Shown here: piece after piece, positions 16,277 through 23,309 of the stretch
Position numbering within the stretch: position 1 is the stretch's first letter
Layout: every line of letters begins with the position of its first letter
The notes under the pieces: generated by a model
Databases searched by the model: none
Told to the model about the DNA's origin: nothing
Seen by the model: the letters and a program-made list of their open reading frames with translations, nothing else
DNA from: an uncultured Christensenella sp.
GTDB taxonomy: Bacteria > Bacillota > Clostridia > Christensenellales > Borkfalkiaceae
NCBI GenBank assembly: GCA_910578065.1
Contig: CAJTPB010000007.1
Location: 28,921 to 92,920, forward strand
DNA length: 64,000 bases
Direction of reading: 5' to 3'
Program-made: the position numbers and the translations under genes

Positions 16277-18829
16277 ATGGCAAAAAAGCAAACGGAAAAC
16301 TACCGTTCGAGCGAACAAAAGCTGACGAAAAAAGAGCGGAAAGCGCTGAAAAAGCAGCAGGAAGCGGAACAGCGCGAGCTTGAAAAAACGCTGATCGAAG
16401 AGGGCAAAATCGCACCGCGCGTAAAATACGAACGGCGCAGCTTTTTGTGGAATGCGCTTGCCGCTTCGCTTGCCTTTGTCATTGGGATCGGCGCGGGGAT
16501 CGGCGGGCTTATAGGCGGAACATATTTTGCCGCGTCTAAAATATCCGTAAAAGACTTGCTTGGCCAAATCGGAATCGATTATCACAAATATGTAGAAGAA
16601 GACTACGCAAGCAAAACGGTGCTCGATATCGGCAAAGAACTGGCTTCCACCCCGTTTGAAAATTTGCAGTCTATCGGCAAATTTACCCCTCTGCTTCGAA
16701 AACAGCTGGAAAAGGTGCAAGAACTTTTGGCGGACTTCGGCATCGATCTTAACGTAGACGAATTTATGCTTACGGCGTTCGGCGAGTTAAGCCCTTACTT
16801 TCAAGGGGTGATCCAAAGCGCGGAATTGGGCGGCGTGCTTTCCCTTTCCCCCGAATCGGATAAATTGATGCTTTCGATCTGCTACGGAAAAGAAAACGAA
16901 GATTACACGGTAGACGCCGAAGGCAACATCGTAATGAACGAGGGAAAAAGCGCCACCACCATTCAGCAAATGGCGGAAGACGCAACTTCGGTGATCAATC
17001 GGGTAGAAGTATCTACGATGATGGAAGTAACGGCGGATTCCTCCCCTTCCATGCGCTATCTCGCCTACGGAAAAGAGGGCGTCGATTACGAGATTGTAAC
17101 CGACGAATCCACGCAGGAAAAAACGATACAAATGCTGGGCGGCAGCAAACCCAAACAGCTGAAAGACCTTTCCAAAAACGATTCTTCCTTGCTCGACAAC
17201 GCACGCATCTGCGACTTGGTGGAAATTACGGAAGAGAGTTCCAACTTAATGCGCGCCATTAAAAATTGGACGGTTTCCCAACTGAAACAGCAAAGCCGTA
17301 TCGAACGGCTGAAACTGAAACAGGTTTTAACGATCGACGAAGAAACCTCTTCCCGTCTGTTAAAGGCGATCGCCGATTGGCGCATTTGCGATCTTTCCGA
17401 CCAAGACAAGATCAACTCGCTTACGATAAACGACGTGTTGACGATTACGGAAGATTCCCCTTTGCTGCTGCGCTCTTTGCAGTCGGCGACGTTGGGTAAA
17501 TTCGACGACGCGATCAAAACGCTTCGCCTCGAAGAAATGATCCCCGAACTCGAAAGTAACAAACTGTTAAAGCACTTAAAAAACAGCACGGTAGATACCC
17601 TTGCTTCCGACGTAAAAGCGCTTAGCGTACAGCAAGTATTCGGCGATGAAATTTACGGCTATTACCAAACGCAAGACGCTTACGGAAAGCCCATCGACGT
17701 AGTTCCCCTTGCGGAAGAAACGCCGGGCGCCGATAAGGTTTCCGTTTTGACCGTTAAAAAAGATACGGCGGGAAACGAACTCACCCTCGGATATTTTACC
17801 GCGCTTACGGGCGGAACCTTGGTGGAAAACCAAACGATTTATTACGACGCGCTGATCGCAAAGCGCAACCGCGAACTCGCGCAGGCGGAAGCGGAAGGCG
17901 ATCCCGTCGATTACGTATGGCAAACGCCCTACTATTATAAAGAGCGGGTAAGGGTAACAAGCGATTACACGTTTTACGTAGTCGATCACGAAGACGGCGG
18001 CGCGTTAAAACCGCTTGAAACGCCCGTTCAAACGGAAACGGTAAACGGCGAAAGCAAGCAATATTTCGAAATGACGTTTACCGAAGAAGCGACGGACGAA
18101 AACGGCGAAAAGTATCCCGTAAGCAAATTGGTGCGCCTGTATTTGGGAACAGACGAAGCGGAAAACGACTACGCGGAAGATATTACCAAACAGTACAGGG
18201 TAGACCTCGACCGCGTTTACACGTACTATTTGAACGGCACGCCCATTGCTCCCCGCCCCGAAAACAAAGAAGACGAAGAAGAAAACGCCGTTTATCTCGA
18301 CGATATTTTACACGAAAAGAACGATACCGAAGAATACGACTATTTCGAACGGCGGGTTTGGGTATACGAAAGTTATTATTTCCGTTCGGGCGGCGCGGCG
18401 ATCGAAGTGAACGCGGCGGACGTTCGCGAAGAGTATTACAAAGTTACTACGCCCGACGGAGGAGCCCCCACGGTAGACCCTACCCCCCTTAACCGCTTTA
18501 TCCGCGGCATGTGGCACTTCTTATTACACGTAAAAGACGAGGATTCGGGAACGCTTGTGGAAAAAGATTTCGCCTTGCTCGATATGGATCAGATCGTAAC
18601 CAATGTGGCAAAGAACGTAGACGGAGCAACCTTGCTCGATTTATGGATGCACGACGTGCTTTCGGGCGCAACCCCGCCCGATGCGGATATCAGTTCCATA
18701 CACTTTCATATAAACGGAACAAGCCACAATTCCGGCGCTGCCGTCTGCCCCGACTGCGTGCGGAATATCAACCAGCTTACGATAAACGAGTCCGTCGCGC
18801 TTGTAAAAATATTGCTCAGCATGATTTAA
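16277..18829 (+). CDS. Large membrane-anchored protein with ~36-residue repeats
   Basis: An 850-residue protein of unknown function. A charged Lys/Glu-rich cytoplasmic head (residues 1-54) is followed by one glycine-rich membrane helix (~57-86, LAASLAFVIGIGAGIGGLIGG) and a long extracytoplasmic part. Residues ~240-455 contain about five or six copies of a 33-37-residue repeat with the pattern L-x-[IL]-x-[DE]-V-L-x-I-x-[DE]-[DE]-[ST]-x-x-L-L-[KR], clearest at residues 345, 382, 416 and 449. The rest is acidic and Tyr/Thr-rich, without a sortase motif. It lies seven bases after the leaderless gene with TGAGG before the ATG. The 3' end is duplicated in decayed form just downstream. Surface adhesion or envelope assembly is possible but not shown. 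Confidence 0.8.
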   Translation: MAKKQTENYRSSEQKLTKKERKALKKQQEAEQRELEKTLIEEGKIAPRVKYERRSFLWNALAASLAFVIGIGAGIGGLIGGTYFAASKISVKDLLGQIGIDYHKYVEEDYASKTVLDIGKELASTPFENLQSIGKFTPLLRKQLEKVQELLADFGIDLNVDEFMLTAFGELSPYFQGVIQSAELGGVLSLSPESDKLMLSICYGKENEDYTVDAEGNIVMNEGKSATTIQQMAEDATSVINRVEVSTMMEVTADSSPSMRYLAYGKEGVDYEIVTDESTQEKTIQMLGGSKPKQLKDLSKNDSSLLDNARICDLVEITEESSNLMRAIKNWTVSQLKQQSRIERLKLKQVLTIDEETSSRLLKAIADWRICDLSDQDKINSLTINDVLTITEDSPLLLRSLQSATLGKFDDAIKTLRLEEMIPELESNKLLKHLKNSTVDTLASDVKALSVQQVFGDEIYGYYQTQDAYGKPIDVVPLAEETPGADKVSVLTVKKDTAGNELTLGYFTALTGGTLVENQTIYYDALIAKRNRELAQAEAEGDPVDYVWQTPYYYKERVRVTSDYTFYVVDHEDGGALKPLETPVQTETVNGESKQYFEMTFTEEATDENGEKYPVSKLVRLYLGTDEAENDYAEDITKQYRVDLDRVYTYYLNGTPIAPRPENKEDEEENAVYLDDILHEKNDTEEYDYFERRVWVYESYYFRSGGAAIEVNAADVREEYYKVTTPDGGAPTVDPTPLNRFIRGMWHFLLHVKDEDSGTLVEKDFALLDMDQIVTNVAKNVDGATLLDLWMHDVLSGATPPDADISSIHFHINGTSHNSGAAVCPDCVRNINQLTINESVALVKILLSMI

Positions 18830-18845
18830 CCCTGTGCGAAAACAG

Positions 18846-18965
18846 TCCCCCCCACGCGGATATCCGTTCTATCATTTTGCGATTAGCGGAATCGGAACAA
18901 CCGACTGCGTGCGGAATATCGATCGGCTTACCATAAACAAATCGGTCGCGCTTGTAAATATAGCA
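18846..18965 (+). repeat. Decayed copy of the preceding gene's 3' end
   Basis: This stretch repeats the last ~130 bases of the 850-residue gene at a period of about 151: CGACTGCGTGCGGAATATC at 18751 recurs at 18902, followed by matching GGCTTAC-ATAAAC, TCGGTCGCGCTTGTAAA and AGCATGAT. It has small deletions and no reading frame of its own. Confidence 0.85.
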
Positions 18966-18978
18966 TGATATAATCTTT

Positions 18979-19010
18979 AAAAAAGCGGAAATTTCCGCTT
19001 TTTCTTTTTT
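18979..19010 (+). terminator. Terminator before rpsF operon
   Basis: AAAAGCGGAAA pairs with TTTCCGCTTTT and is followed by TCTTTTTT. Confidence 0.85.
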
Positions 19011-19027
19011 GCGCAAGGGAAAAGTCG

Positions 19028-19056
19028 TTGACTTGTCCTGCAAAATAAAGTATAAT
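19028..19056 (+). promoter_or_regulatory. Promoter of rpsF-ssb-rpsR
   Basis: TTGACT (19028-19033), a 17-base spacer and TATAAT (19051-19056). An ~80-base leader follows. Confidence 0.85.
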
Positions 19057-19065
19057 AGAAAAACG

Positions 19066-19130
19066 AAGAAAAAAGTTTTCTTCTTAGCTATTGCCTTGCA
19101 TGCCAAAAGGCATGCCGAATCAGACCGGGA
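19066..19130 (+). promoter_or_regulatory. Candidate S6:S18 leader structure
   Basis: The rpsF leader contains a perfect hairpin GCATGCC-AAAA-GGCATGC (19098-19115) followed by CGAA and a CCG (in ACCGGGAGG) near the ribosome binding site, plus a second hairpin GAAGAAAA/TTTTCTTC upstream. Autoregulatory mRNA motifs with a CCG element that bind the S6:S18 complex are known at this position in many bacteria. The match here is by position and general features only. Confidence 0.45.
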
Positions 19131-19141
19131 GGTGAAACAAA

Positions 19142-19426
19142 ATGGCGAAATATGAAATGCTGTATCTGCTGAACAGCGAACTGAGCGAAGAAGCGAGAGA
19201 AGCGGAAATGAAAAAGTACGCAGACATCGTAACTTCCATGGGCGGCACCGTCGAAAGCACCGATAAATGGGGCGTAAGAAAAACGGCTTATCCCATCAAG
19301 TTCAAAACGGAAGCGTTTTTCGTTTTGATGACGTTCGTTGCAGACGGCTCTGTCGTAACGGAGCTCGATCGTATCGCAGGTATTTCGGGCGAAGTATTAA
19401 GACGCATGATCACAAAAGTTGCGTAA
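19142..19426 (+). CDS. rpsF: 30S ribosomal protein S6
   Basis: S6 binds 16S rRNA as a heterodimer with S18 in the platform of the small subunit. The 94-residue length and the segments MAKYEMLYLLNSELSEE, DKWGVRKTAYPIKF and GEVLRRMITKV are typical. GGGAGGTG lies before ATG 19142. It is the first gene of the conserved rpsF-ssb-rpsR operon, with 12 bases to ssb. A structured leader precedes it that may mediate feedback by S6:S18. Confidence 0.97.
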   Translation: MAKYEMLYLLNSELSEEAREAEMKKYADIVTSMGGTVESTDKWGVRKTAYPIKFKTEAFFVLMTFVADGSVVTELDRIAGISGEVLRRMITKVA

Positions 19427-19438
19427 AGCGAGGCAAAC

Positions 19439-19867
19439 ATGAACAAAGTGTTTTTGATCGGAAATCTGACGAGGGACCCCGAACTTTCCGAAACTTCGGG
19501 CGGAGTAAGCGTATGCCACTTTTCCATTGCGGTAAACCGCAATTATACGGGATCGGACGGCGAACGCCAAACGGACTTTTTTAACGTAACCGCATGGCGC
19601 GGACTTGCCGATACCATTGCGCGCTTTACGAAAAAAGGACATAAAGTTGCGGTATCGGGCAGCGTACAAATCAGAAATTACGAAGACAATCAGGGCAACA
19701 AGCGCACCGCGATAGACGTGATCGCGCAGGATATCGAATTTTTAACTTCGAAGAGCGCGGCAGGTTCGAACGACGATTTTTACGATGCGCCGCAAAGTTC
19801 TTCTGCGCCTGCGAAGAAAAAGCCCACCCTGCAATCGTTTGACGACGACGGAGATATTCCCTTTTAA
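19439..19867 (+). CDS. ssb: Single-stranded DNA-binding protein
   Basis: SSB coats single-stranded DNA during replication, repair and recombination as a tetramer. The OB-fold fills residues ~1-105 (MNKVFLIGNLTRDPEL, FFNVTAWRGLADTIARF, KVAVSGSVQIRNYED). A short linker leads to the acidic protein-interaction tip DDDGDIPF at the C-terminus. The 142-residue size is normal. It sits between rpsF and rpsR as in most Bacillota, with GCGAGG before the ATG. Confidence 0.97.
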   Translation: MNKVFLIGNLTRDPELSETSGGVSVCHFSIAVNRNYTGSDGERQTDFFNVTAWRGLADTIARFTKKGHKVAVSGSVQIRNYEDNQGNKRTAIDVIAQDIEFLTSKSAAGSNDDFYDAPQSSSAPAKKKPTLQSFDDDGDIPF

Positions 19868-19890
19868 GTTAAGGGAAAAGGAGTATTATC

Positions 19891-20148
19891 ATGGAAGAAG
19901 AGAAAAAGGAAAAACCCGTAAAAAAGAGCTACAAAAAGCAATCTTATAAAAAGGTGTGCCTGTTCTGCCAAGAAAAGGTAGCGGTAATCGACTATAAAGA
20001 TACCGCGCGTCTGCGCAAATTCGTTGCGGAAGGAGGAAAAATTCTTCCCCGCAGAATGAGCGGTACGTGCGCAAAACACCAAAGAGAGCTTGCAAGCGCG
20101 ATCAAGCGCGCAAGAGTAGCGGCTCTCCTCCCCTTTAAGGCGGAGTAA
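19891..20148 (+). CDS. rpsR: 30S ribosomal protein S18
   Basis: S18 pairs with S6 in the 30S platform. The 85-residue protein has a lysine-rich start, the segment KVCLFCQEKVAVIDYKD, whose cysteines match the zinc-type form, and the RNA-binding ending TGTCAKHQRELASAIKRARVAALLPF (cited only as a landmark; key residues are the His-Gln-Arg and the Arg-Ala-Arg runs). AAAGGAG precedes ATG 19891. rplI and dnaB, which often follow, are absent here; a terminator and a repeat array come next. Confidence 0.96.
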   Translation: MEEEKKEKPVKKSYKKQSYKKVCLFCQEKVAVIDYKDTARLRKFVAEGGKILPRRMSGTCAKHQRELASAIKRARVAALLPFKAE

Positions 20149-20156
20149 CAAAGCGC

Positions 20157-20190
20157 TAAAAGCCCCGAACGATTTCGGGGCTTTTTTATT
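20157..20190 (+). terminator. Terminator after rpsR
   Basis: AAAAGCCCCGAA, a CGA loop and TTTCGGGGCTTTTTT form a strong stem with a T-rich tail. Confidence 0.92.
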
Positions 20191-20745
20191 TTGCAAATAG
20201 GCTGCTTAGATAGCTTGCGATGCCTTGCGCAACAGACGGGTGTGTTTTCTTTATCGAAATAATCCACTTAATCTGCAAACTCTTTTCTATTTTGCAAAAC
20301 GGCTGCTTGAATAGCTTGCGGCGCCTTGCGCAATAGATAGGCGCTTATTCTTTATGGAAATAATCCACTTAGTCTGCGAACGCTTTTTTAATTTGCAAAA
20401 CGGCTGCTTGAATAGCTTGCGATGCCTTGCGCAACAGACGGGTGTGTTTTCTTTATCGAAATAATCCACTTAATCTGCAAACTCTTTTCTATTTTGCAAA
20501 ACGGCTGCTTGAATAGCTTGCGGCGCCTTGCGCAATAGATAGGCGCTTATTCTTTATGGAAATAATCCACTTAGTCTGCGAACGCTTTTTTAATTTGCAA
20601 AACGGCTGCTTGAATAGCTTGCGATGCCTTGCGCAACAGACGGGTGTGTTTTCTTTACCAAATAAACTGCTTGGGTAGTTTGCGTCTGCCGTTGGGATAG
20701 GCGGCAGGCAATTTTACTTTATAAAAAGGCTGCTTAGGTAACCTT
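20188..20745. repeat. Tandem array of ~100-bp units in an A-B-A-B-A pattern
   Basis: Five units start at about 20188, 20290, 20391, 20492 and 20592, each opening with ATTTTGCAAA-CGGCTGCTT. Units 1, 3 and 5 share GCGATGCCTTGCGCAACAGACGGGTG, given here only by its key tract GATGCC-CAACAGACGG, while units 2 and 4 share GGCGCC-CAATAGATAGG. The array is thus a ~201-bp dimer repeated. Two further, decayed fragments end near 20745. No unique spacers lie between units, and open frames across it look accidental. Confidence 0.9.
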
Positions 20746-20776
20746 TTCTGCATTTCAACCGCACAAGCACGATACC

Positions 20777-21028
20777 TTATATATCTTTTGTCTGTTCCAT
20801 TATGTATTTGATATCCGATTCTACTTTGTTAAACTGTTGCGGCGATAAATCGTACTCGTATTCCCGTTTGTGCCATTTTTCACACCCGCTTGATAACCTT
20901 GTCAATATTCTATGAACGGTGCAATAACGCAAACTCATTTCTCCGAAAAAAGAATACCAATGATTTTCGTAAACCTTTTTACAATAATTACATGTGTTAC
21001 AGCGATTCGTCCCTTTGATTTTCTGCAT
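20777..21028 (-). CDS. Cys4 mini-protein B
   Basis: An 83-residue hypothetical protein with the cysteine pattern C10-x2-C13-x22-C36-x12-C49-x2-W52, fitting a small zinc-binding knuckle, then a charged helical tail ending in VESDIKYIMEQTKDI. The pattern matches that of the upstream protein, so the two appear to be paralogues. ATG 21028 lies inside the end of the upstream gene (32-base overlap) with GAGG six bases ahead, so translation is coupled. Base composition is lower in GC than the surrounding core genes. DNA- or RNA-binding is a reasonable guess for this kind of protein; no family was recognised. Confidence 0.7.
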   Translation of the reverse strand: MQKIKGTNRCNTCNYCKKVYENHWYSFFGEMSLRYCTVHRILTRLSSGCEKWHKREYEYDLSPQQFNKVESDIKYIMEQTKDI

Positions 21029-21275
21029 GTTCCGCCTCGATGATATTTCTGATTTCCGAAATTTCCGCCAATAAACCGCTCAACTTATACCGCAGCCCAT
21101 GGTTAAAACGTTTGTAAACTTTTAGTTGAAACCGTTCGCAGGTATCGTGAACGGTTACGATTTCTCTTTTTTCGAAACACAAGCCGAATTCCGTGGCGTG
21201 TAAATGATTTACGCCTTTTACAAAGTACCGGTTTAGCATTCTGCATCTCAAACACTTTTTGTTTTCTTCTTTCAT
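20997..21275 (-). CDS. Cys4 mini-protein A
   Basis: A 92-residue hypothetical protein with C8-x2-C11-x21-C33-x12-C46-x2-F49, almost the same spacing as its neighbour at 20777-21028, followed by a helical C-terminus (LSGLLAEISEIRNIIEAEHA). AAAAAGGAG precedes ATG 21275. It is the first gene of a two-gene operon whose promoter (21351-21379) contains palindromic operators shared with a divergent XRE regulator. The islet has lower GC than its surroundings and looks acquired. Function unknown; zinc binding is inferred from the cysteine spacing. Confidence 0.7.
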   Translation of the reverse strand: MKEENKKCLRCRMLNRYFVKGVNHLHATEFGLCFEKREIVTVHDTCERFQLKVYKRFNHGLRYKLSGLLAEISEIRNIIEAEHAENQRDESL

Positions 21276-21331
21276 TTTGAATCTCCTTTTTCATCGTTTT
21301 ATTTGGTTTGGCGACCAACGACTTTTTGTAT

Positions 21332-21400
21332 ACACAAATATGTGTATAATATATTACCACACATATTTGTGTAAGTCAAGTAAAATACACAATTTTGTGT
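21332..21400. promoter_or_regulatory. Three palindromic XRE operators
   Basis: Three 14-bp palindromes of the form ACACA-WWWW-TGTGT lie at 21332-21345 (ACACAAATATGTGT), 21359-21372 (ACACATATTTGTGT) and 21387-21400 (ACACAATTTTGTGT), with centres 27 and 28 bases apart. The middle one fills the spacer of the minus-strand promoter and the first lies at its start site. They probably bind the XRE protein encoded at 21424. Confidence 0.85.
21351..21379 (-). promoter_or_regulatory. Promoter of Cys4 gene pair
   Basis: Minus-strand TTGACT (21374-21379), a 17-base spacer and TAATAT (21351-21356). The spacer contains one of the three palindromic operators. Confidence 0.75.
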
Positions 21401-21423
21401 TAAAATATTTTAGGAGATAAGTT

Positions 21424-21630
21424 ATGAAATATTATGGAAATGAATTAAAGCATCATCGACAAGAAGCAAACTTAAATCAAGAAACTTTGGCAAAACTAAT
21501 AAACACATCTCAACAAAATATCAGCAGATGGGAAAACAACGAAGTAGAGCCGAGCATTTCTTATTGCGTTGCCTTAGCCGATTATTATAAAATTTCGCTT
21601 GACGAATTGATTGGCAGAAAAATCCCATAA
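21424..21630 (+). CDS. XRE-family transcriptional regulator
   Basis: A 68-residue protein made of a single helix-turn-helix domain of the Cro/CI (XRE) type: LKHHRQEANLNQETLAKLI, then NTSQQNISRWENNEVEPSI with the recognition helix, and ending LADYYKISLDELIGRK. It would bind DNA as a dimer. AGGAG lies seven bases before ATG 21424. Directly upstream are three 14-bp palindromes, one at its own -10 region, so autorepression and control of the divergent Cys4 genes are likely. Confidence 0.9.
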   Translation: MKYYGNELKHHRQEANLNQETLAKLINTSQQNISRWENNEVEPSISYCVALADYYKISLDELIGRKIP

Positions 21631-21677
21631 GACTATGGGGGAATCATTTATTGTATTAAGCTTTTTGATACAATTTA

Positions 21678-21686
21678 TGTTATAAT
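21678..21686 (+). promoter_or_regulatory. Extended -10 promoter of leaderless XRE gene
   Basis: TGTTATAAT is an extended -10 element, and ATG 21693 begins seven bases after it. No ribosome binding site and no convincing -35 hexamer were found. Confidence 0.6.
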
Positions 21687-21692
21687 ATAAAC

Positions 21693-21899
21693 ATGAAATG
21701 GAATGAAAAATTACATTACGCAAGAATTAAAAAAGGATTTTCGCAACAAGAAACGGCAACTGCGGTTGGCATTACCCGCGCTTGCTATGCTCACTATGAG
21801 CAAGGCGTTCGTGAACCCTCGTTGGAATTGTTAAAGAAAATTTGTACTGTTTTGGATATTTCCGTAGATTATTTGTTAGACGACACGTCTGACAAATAA
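21693..21899 (+). CDS. XRE-family transcriptional regulator, leaderless
   Basis: A second 68-residue single-domain HTH protein: LHYARIKKGFSQQETATAVG, GITRACYAHYEQGVREPSL as turn and recognition helix, and CTVLDISVDYLLDDT. It differs clearly from its neighbour (a different clade of the family) and so is not a simple duplicate. Its start codon coincides with the expected transcription start of an extended -10 promoter, so the mRNA should be leaderless. Targets are unknown; no palindrome like those at 21332-21400 lies by its promoter. Confidence 0.88.
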   Translation: MKWNEKLHYARIKKGFSQQETATAVGITRACYAHYEQGVREPSLELLKKICTVLDISVDYLLDDTSDK

Positions 21900-21925
21900 A
21901 TATCAATATAAAGAACCACAAATAA

Positions 21926-21955
21926 GGGGCGGATACCGCATGCGGTATCCGCCCC
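21926..21955. terminator. Perfect palindrome between convergent genes
   Basis: A 30-base perfect inverted repeat with core GATACCGCATGCGGTATC (21932-21949) flanked by GGGGC and GCCCC. Minus-strand sequence after it is moderately T-rich (TTATTTGTGGTTCTTT), so it may terminate lysC and the plus-strand XRE gene. Confidence 0.65.
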
Positions 21956-21971
21956 CTGTTCTAAACAAAAC

Positions 21972-23309
21972 TTATAACCCGAAAGACATATCTTTTTTAA
22001 AGAACTCTTCGTAAATGGCGCGTATGGCGCGTTCGCAATTATCGTTATCTACCCCCACGATAATATTCAATTCGGAGGAACCTTGATCGATCATGCGCAC
22101 GTTGATCCCCGCCCGCGCGATCGCATCGAACAATTTTGCGCTGGTACCAACGTTTTTGCTCATGCCGTGCCCTACCGTTGCGATCAACGCGATATCGTCG
22201 AATACGCGCATGGTATCGGGATTCACCGCTTTGCGGATCTCTTCAAGCAATTCTTCCTGTACGCCGTGCTTTAATTCTTCGCTGTCGATCACAAACGACA
22301 TGGTATCGATTCCCGAAGGCATATGTTCGAAGCAGATCCCGTGCTTTTCTAAAATAGAAAGCACTTTACGGGCAAACCCGATTTCTGCATTCATCAACGA
22401 TTTTTCGATAAAGATAACGGTAAAATTCTTCTTTCCCGCAATGCCCGTAACGATCCTGCCGTTGTAACGGTATTTGCTGATAGGCAAAATTTCCGTTCCC
22501 TTATCCGTAGGGCGGAAGGTGTTTTTTATGCGAATGGGAATATTCGCCGCGCGCACGGGAAAAATCGATTCGCTATGTAACACGTTTGCGCCCATATACG
22601 AAAGTTCGCGCAGTTCTTTATAAGACATAGAATGAATTTCGGCGGGATTTTCCACAATGCGCGGATCGCATGCAAGGAATCCGCTTACGTCCGTCCAATT
22701 TTCGTACAGATCCGCCGTTACCGCGCGCGCTACGATCGCGCCCGAAATATCGCTTCCCCCGCGGGAAAACGTTTTTACTCTGCCATCCGCGCCCTCGCCG
22801 TAAAAGCCGGAAACGACGGCGTATTTTTTACCCTTTAACGCGTTTGCCATCAGTTCGAACGTGCGTTCCGAATCGAGCTGACCGTCCGCGCGAAATTTCA
22901 CCACGTCGCGCGCGTCTACAAAGGCAAAGCCGAGCAACGAAGCCATTACCCGCGCCGAAAGGTATTCCCCGCGCGAAGCGGTAAAGTCTTCGCTCTTTTC
23001 CCGTTCGATATCCCGCTGCGTATCGCGCAAAATACCTTCGATATCCAGCGAAACGCCCAGTTCGGATACGATTCCGCGAAAGCGTTCGCTTATTTTTTCG
23101 TACGCTTCGCCGCATTTGCCCGTCTGCTTTACCGAATCGAAACAGCGATACAGCAAATCGGTAATTTTAACGTCGCCGCCGAACCGCTTGCCGGGGGCGG
23201 ATACGACGACGTAACGGCGTTCTCCGTCGCTTTTTATGATAGAAGCGACCCGCTTCATCATATTGCCGTCTGCCATAGACGTTCCGCCGAATTTGCAAAC
23301 TTTAATCAT
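21972..23309 (-). CDS. lysC: Aspartate kinase
   Basis: Aspartokinase phosphorylates L-aspartate, the first step to lysine, threonine, methionine and diaminopimelate. The 445-residue monofunctional protein has the kinase start VCKFGGTSMADG (residues 4-15), VVVSAPGKR, the catalytic region FSRGGSDISGAIVARAV, and two C-terminal ACT domains (from ~305: KNFTVIFIEKSLMN and IALIATVGHGMSKNVG) that usually bind lysine or threonine for feedback. It is the last gene of cdaA, mini-cdaR, DUF1015, lysC, overlapping DUF1015 by eight bases. A palindromic terminator follows. Confidence 0.95.
   Translation of the reverse strand: MIKVCKFGGTSMADGNMMKRVASIIKSDGERRYVVVSAPGKRFGGDVKITDLLYRCFDSVKQTGKCGEAYEKISERFRGIVSELGVSLDIEGILRDTQRDIEREKSEDFTASRGEYLSARVMASLLGFAFVDARDVVKFRADGQLDSERTFELMANALKGKKYAVVSGFYGEGADGRVKTFSRGGSDISGAIVARAVTADLYENWTDVSGFLACDPRIVENPAEIHSMSYKELRELSYMGANVLHSESIFPVRAANIPIRIKNTFRPTDKGTEILPISKYRYNGRIVTGIAGKKNFTVIFIEKSLMNAEIGFARKVLSILEKHGICFEHMPSGIDTMSFVIDSEELKHGVQEELLEEIRKAVNPDTMRVFDDIALIATVGHGMSKNVGTSAKLFDAIARAGINVRMIDQGSSELNIIVGVDNDNCERAIRAIYEEFFKKDMSFGL

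Noticed and set aside
19992..20469. Minus-strand frames beginning MDYFDKENTPVCC
   Set aside because: They arise from the array units, have no ribosome binding site, and one overlaps rpsR on the other strand.
20188..20745. CRISPR-like array
   Set aside because: The units are about 100 bp and directly adjoining, with no unique spacers and no cas genes nearby; it is a plain tandem repeat.
21351..21406. A clear plus-strand sigma-A promoter for the 21424 XRE gene
   Set aside because: TAAAAT at 21401 could be a -10, but no acceptable -35 is found at 16-18 bases, so I list only the operators and the minus-strand promoter.
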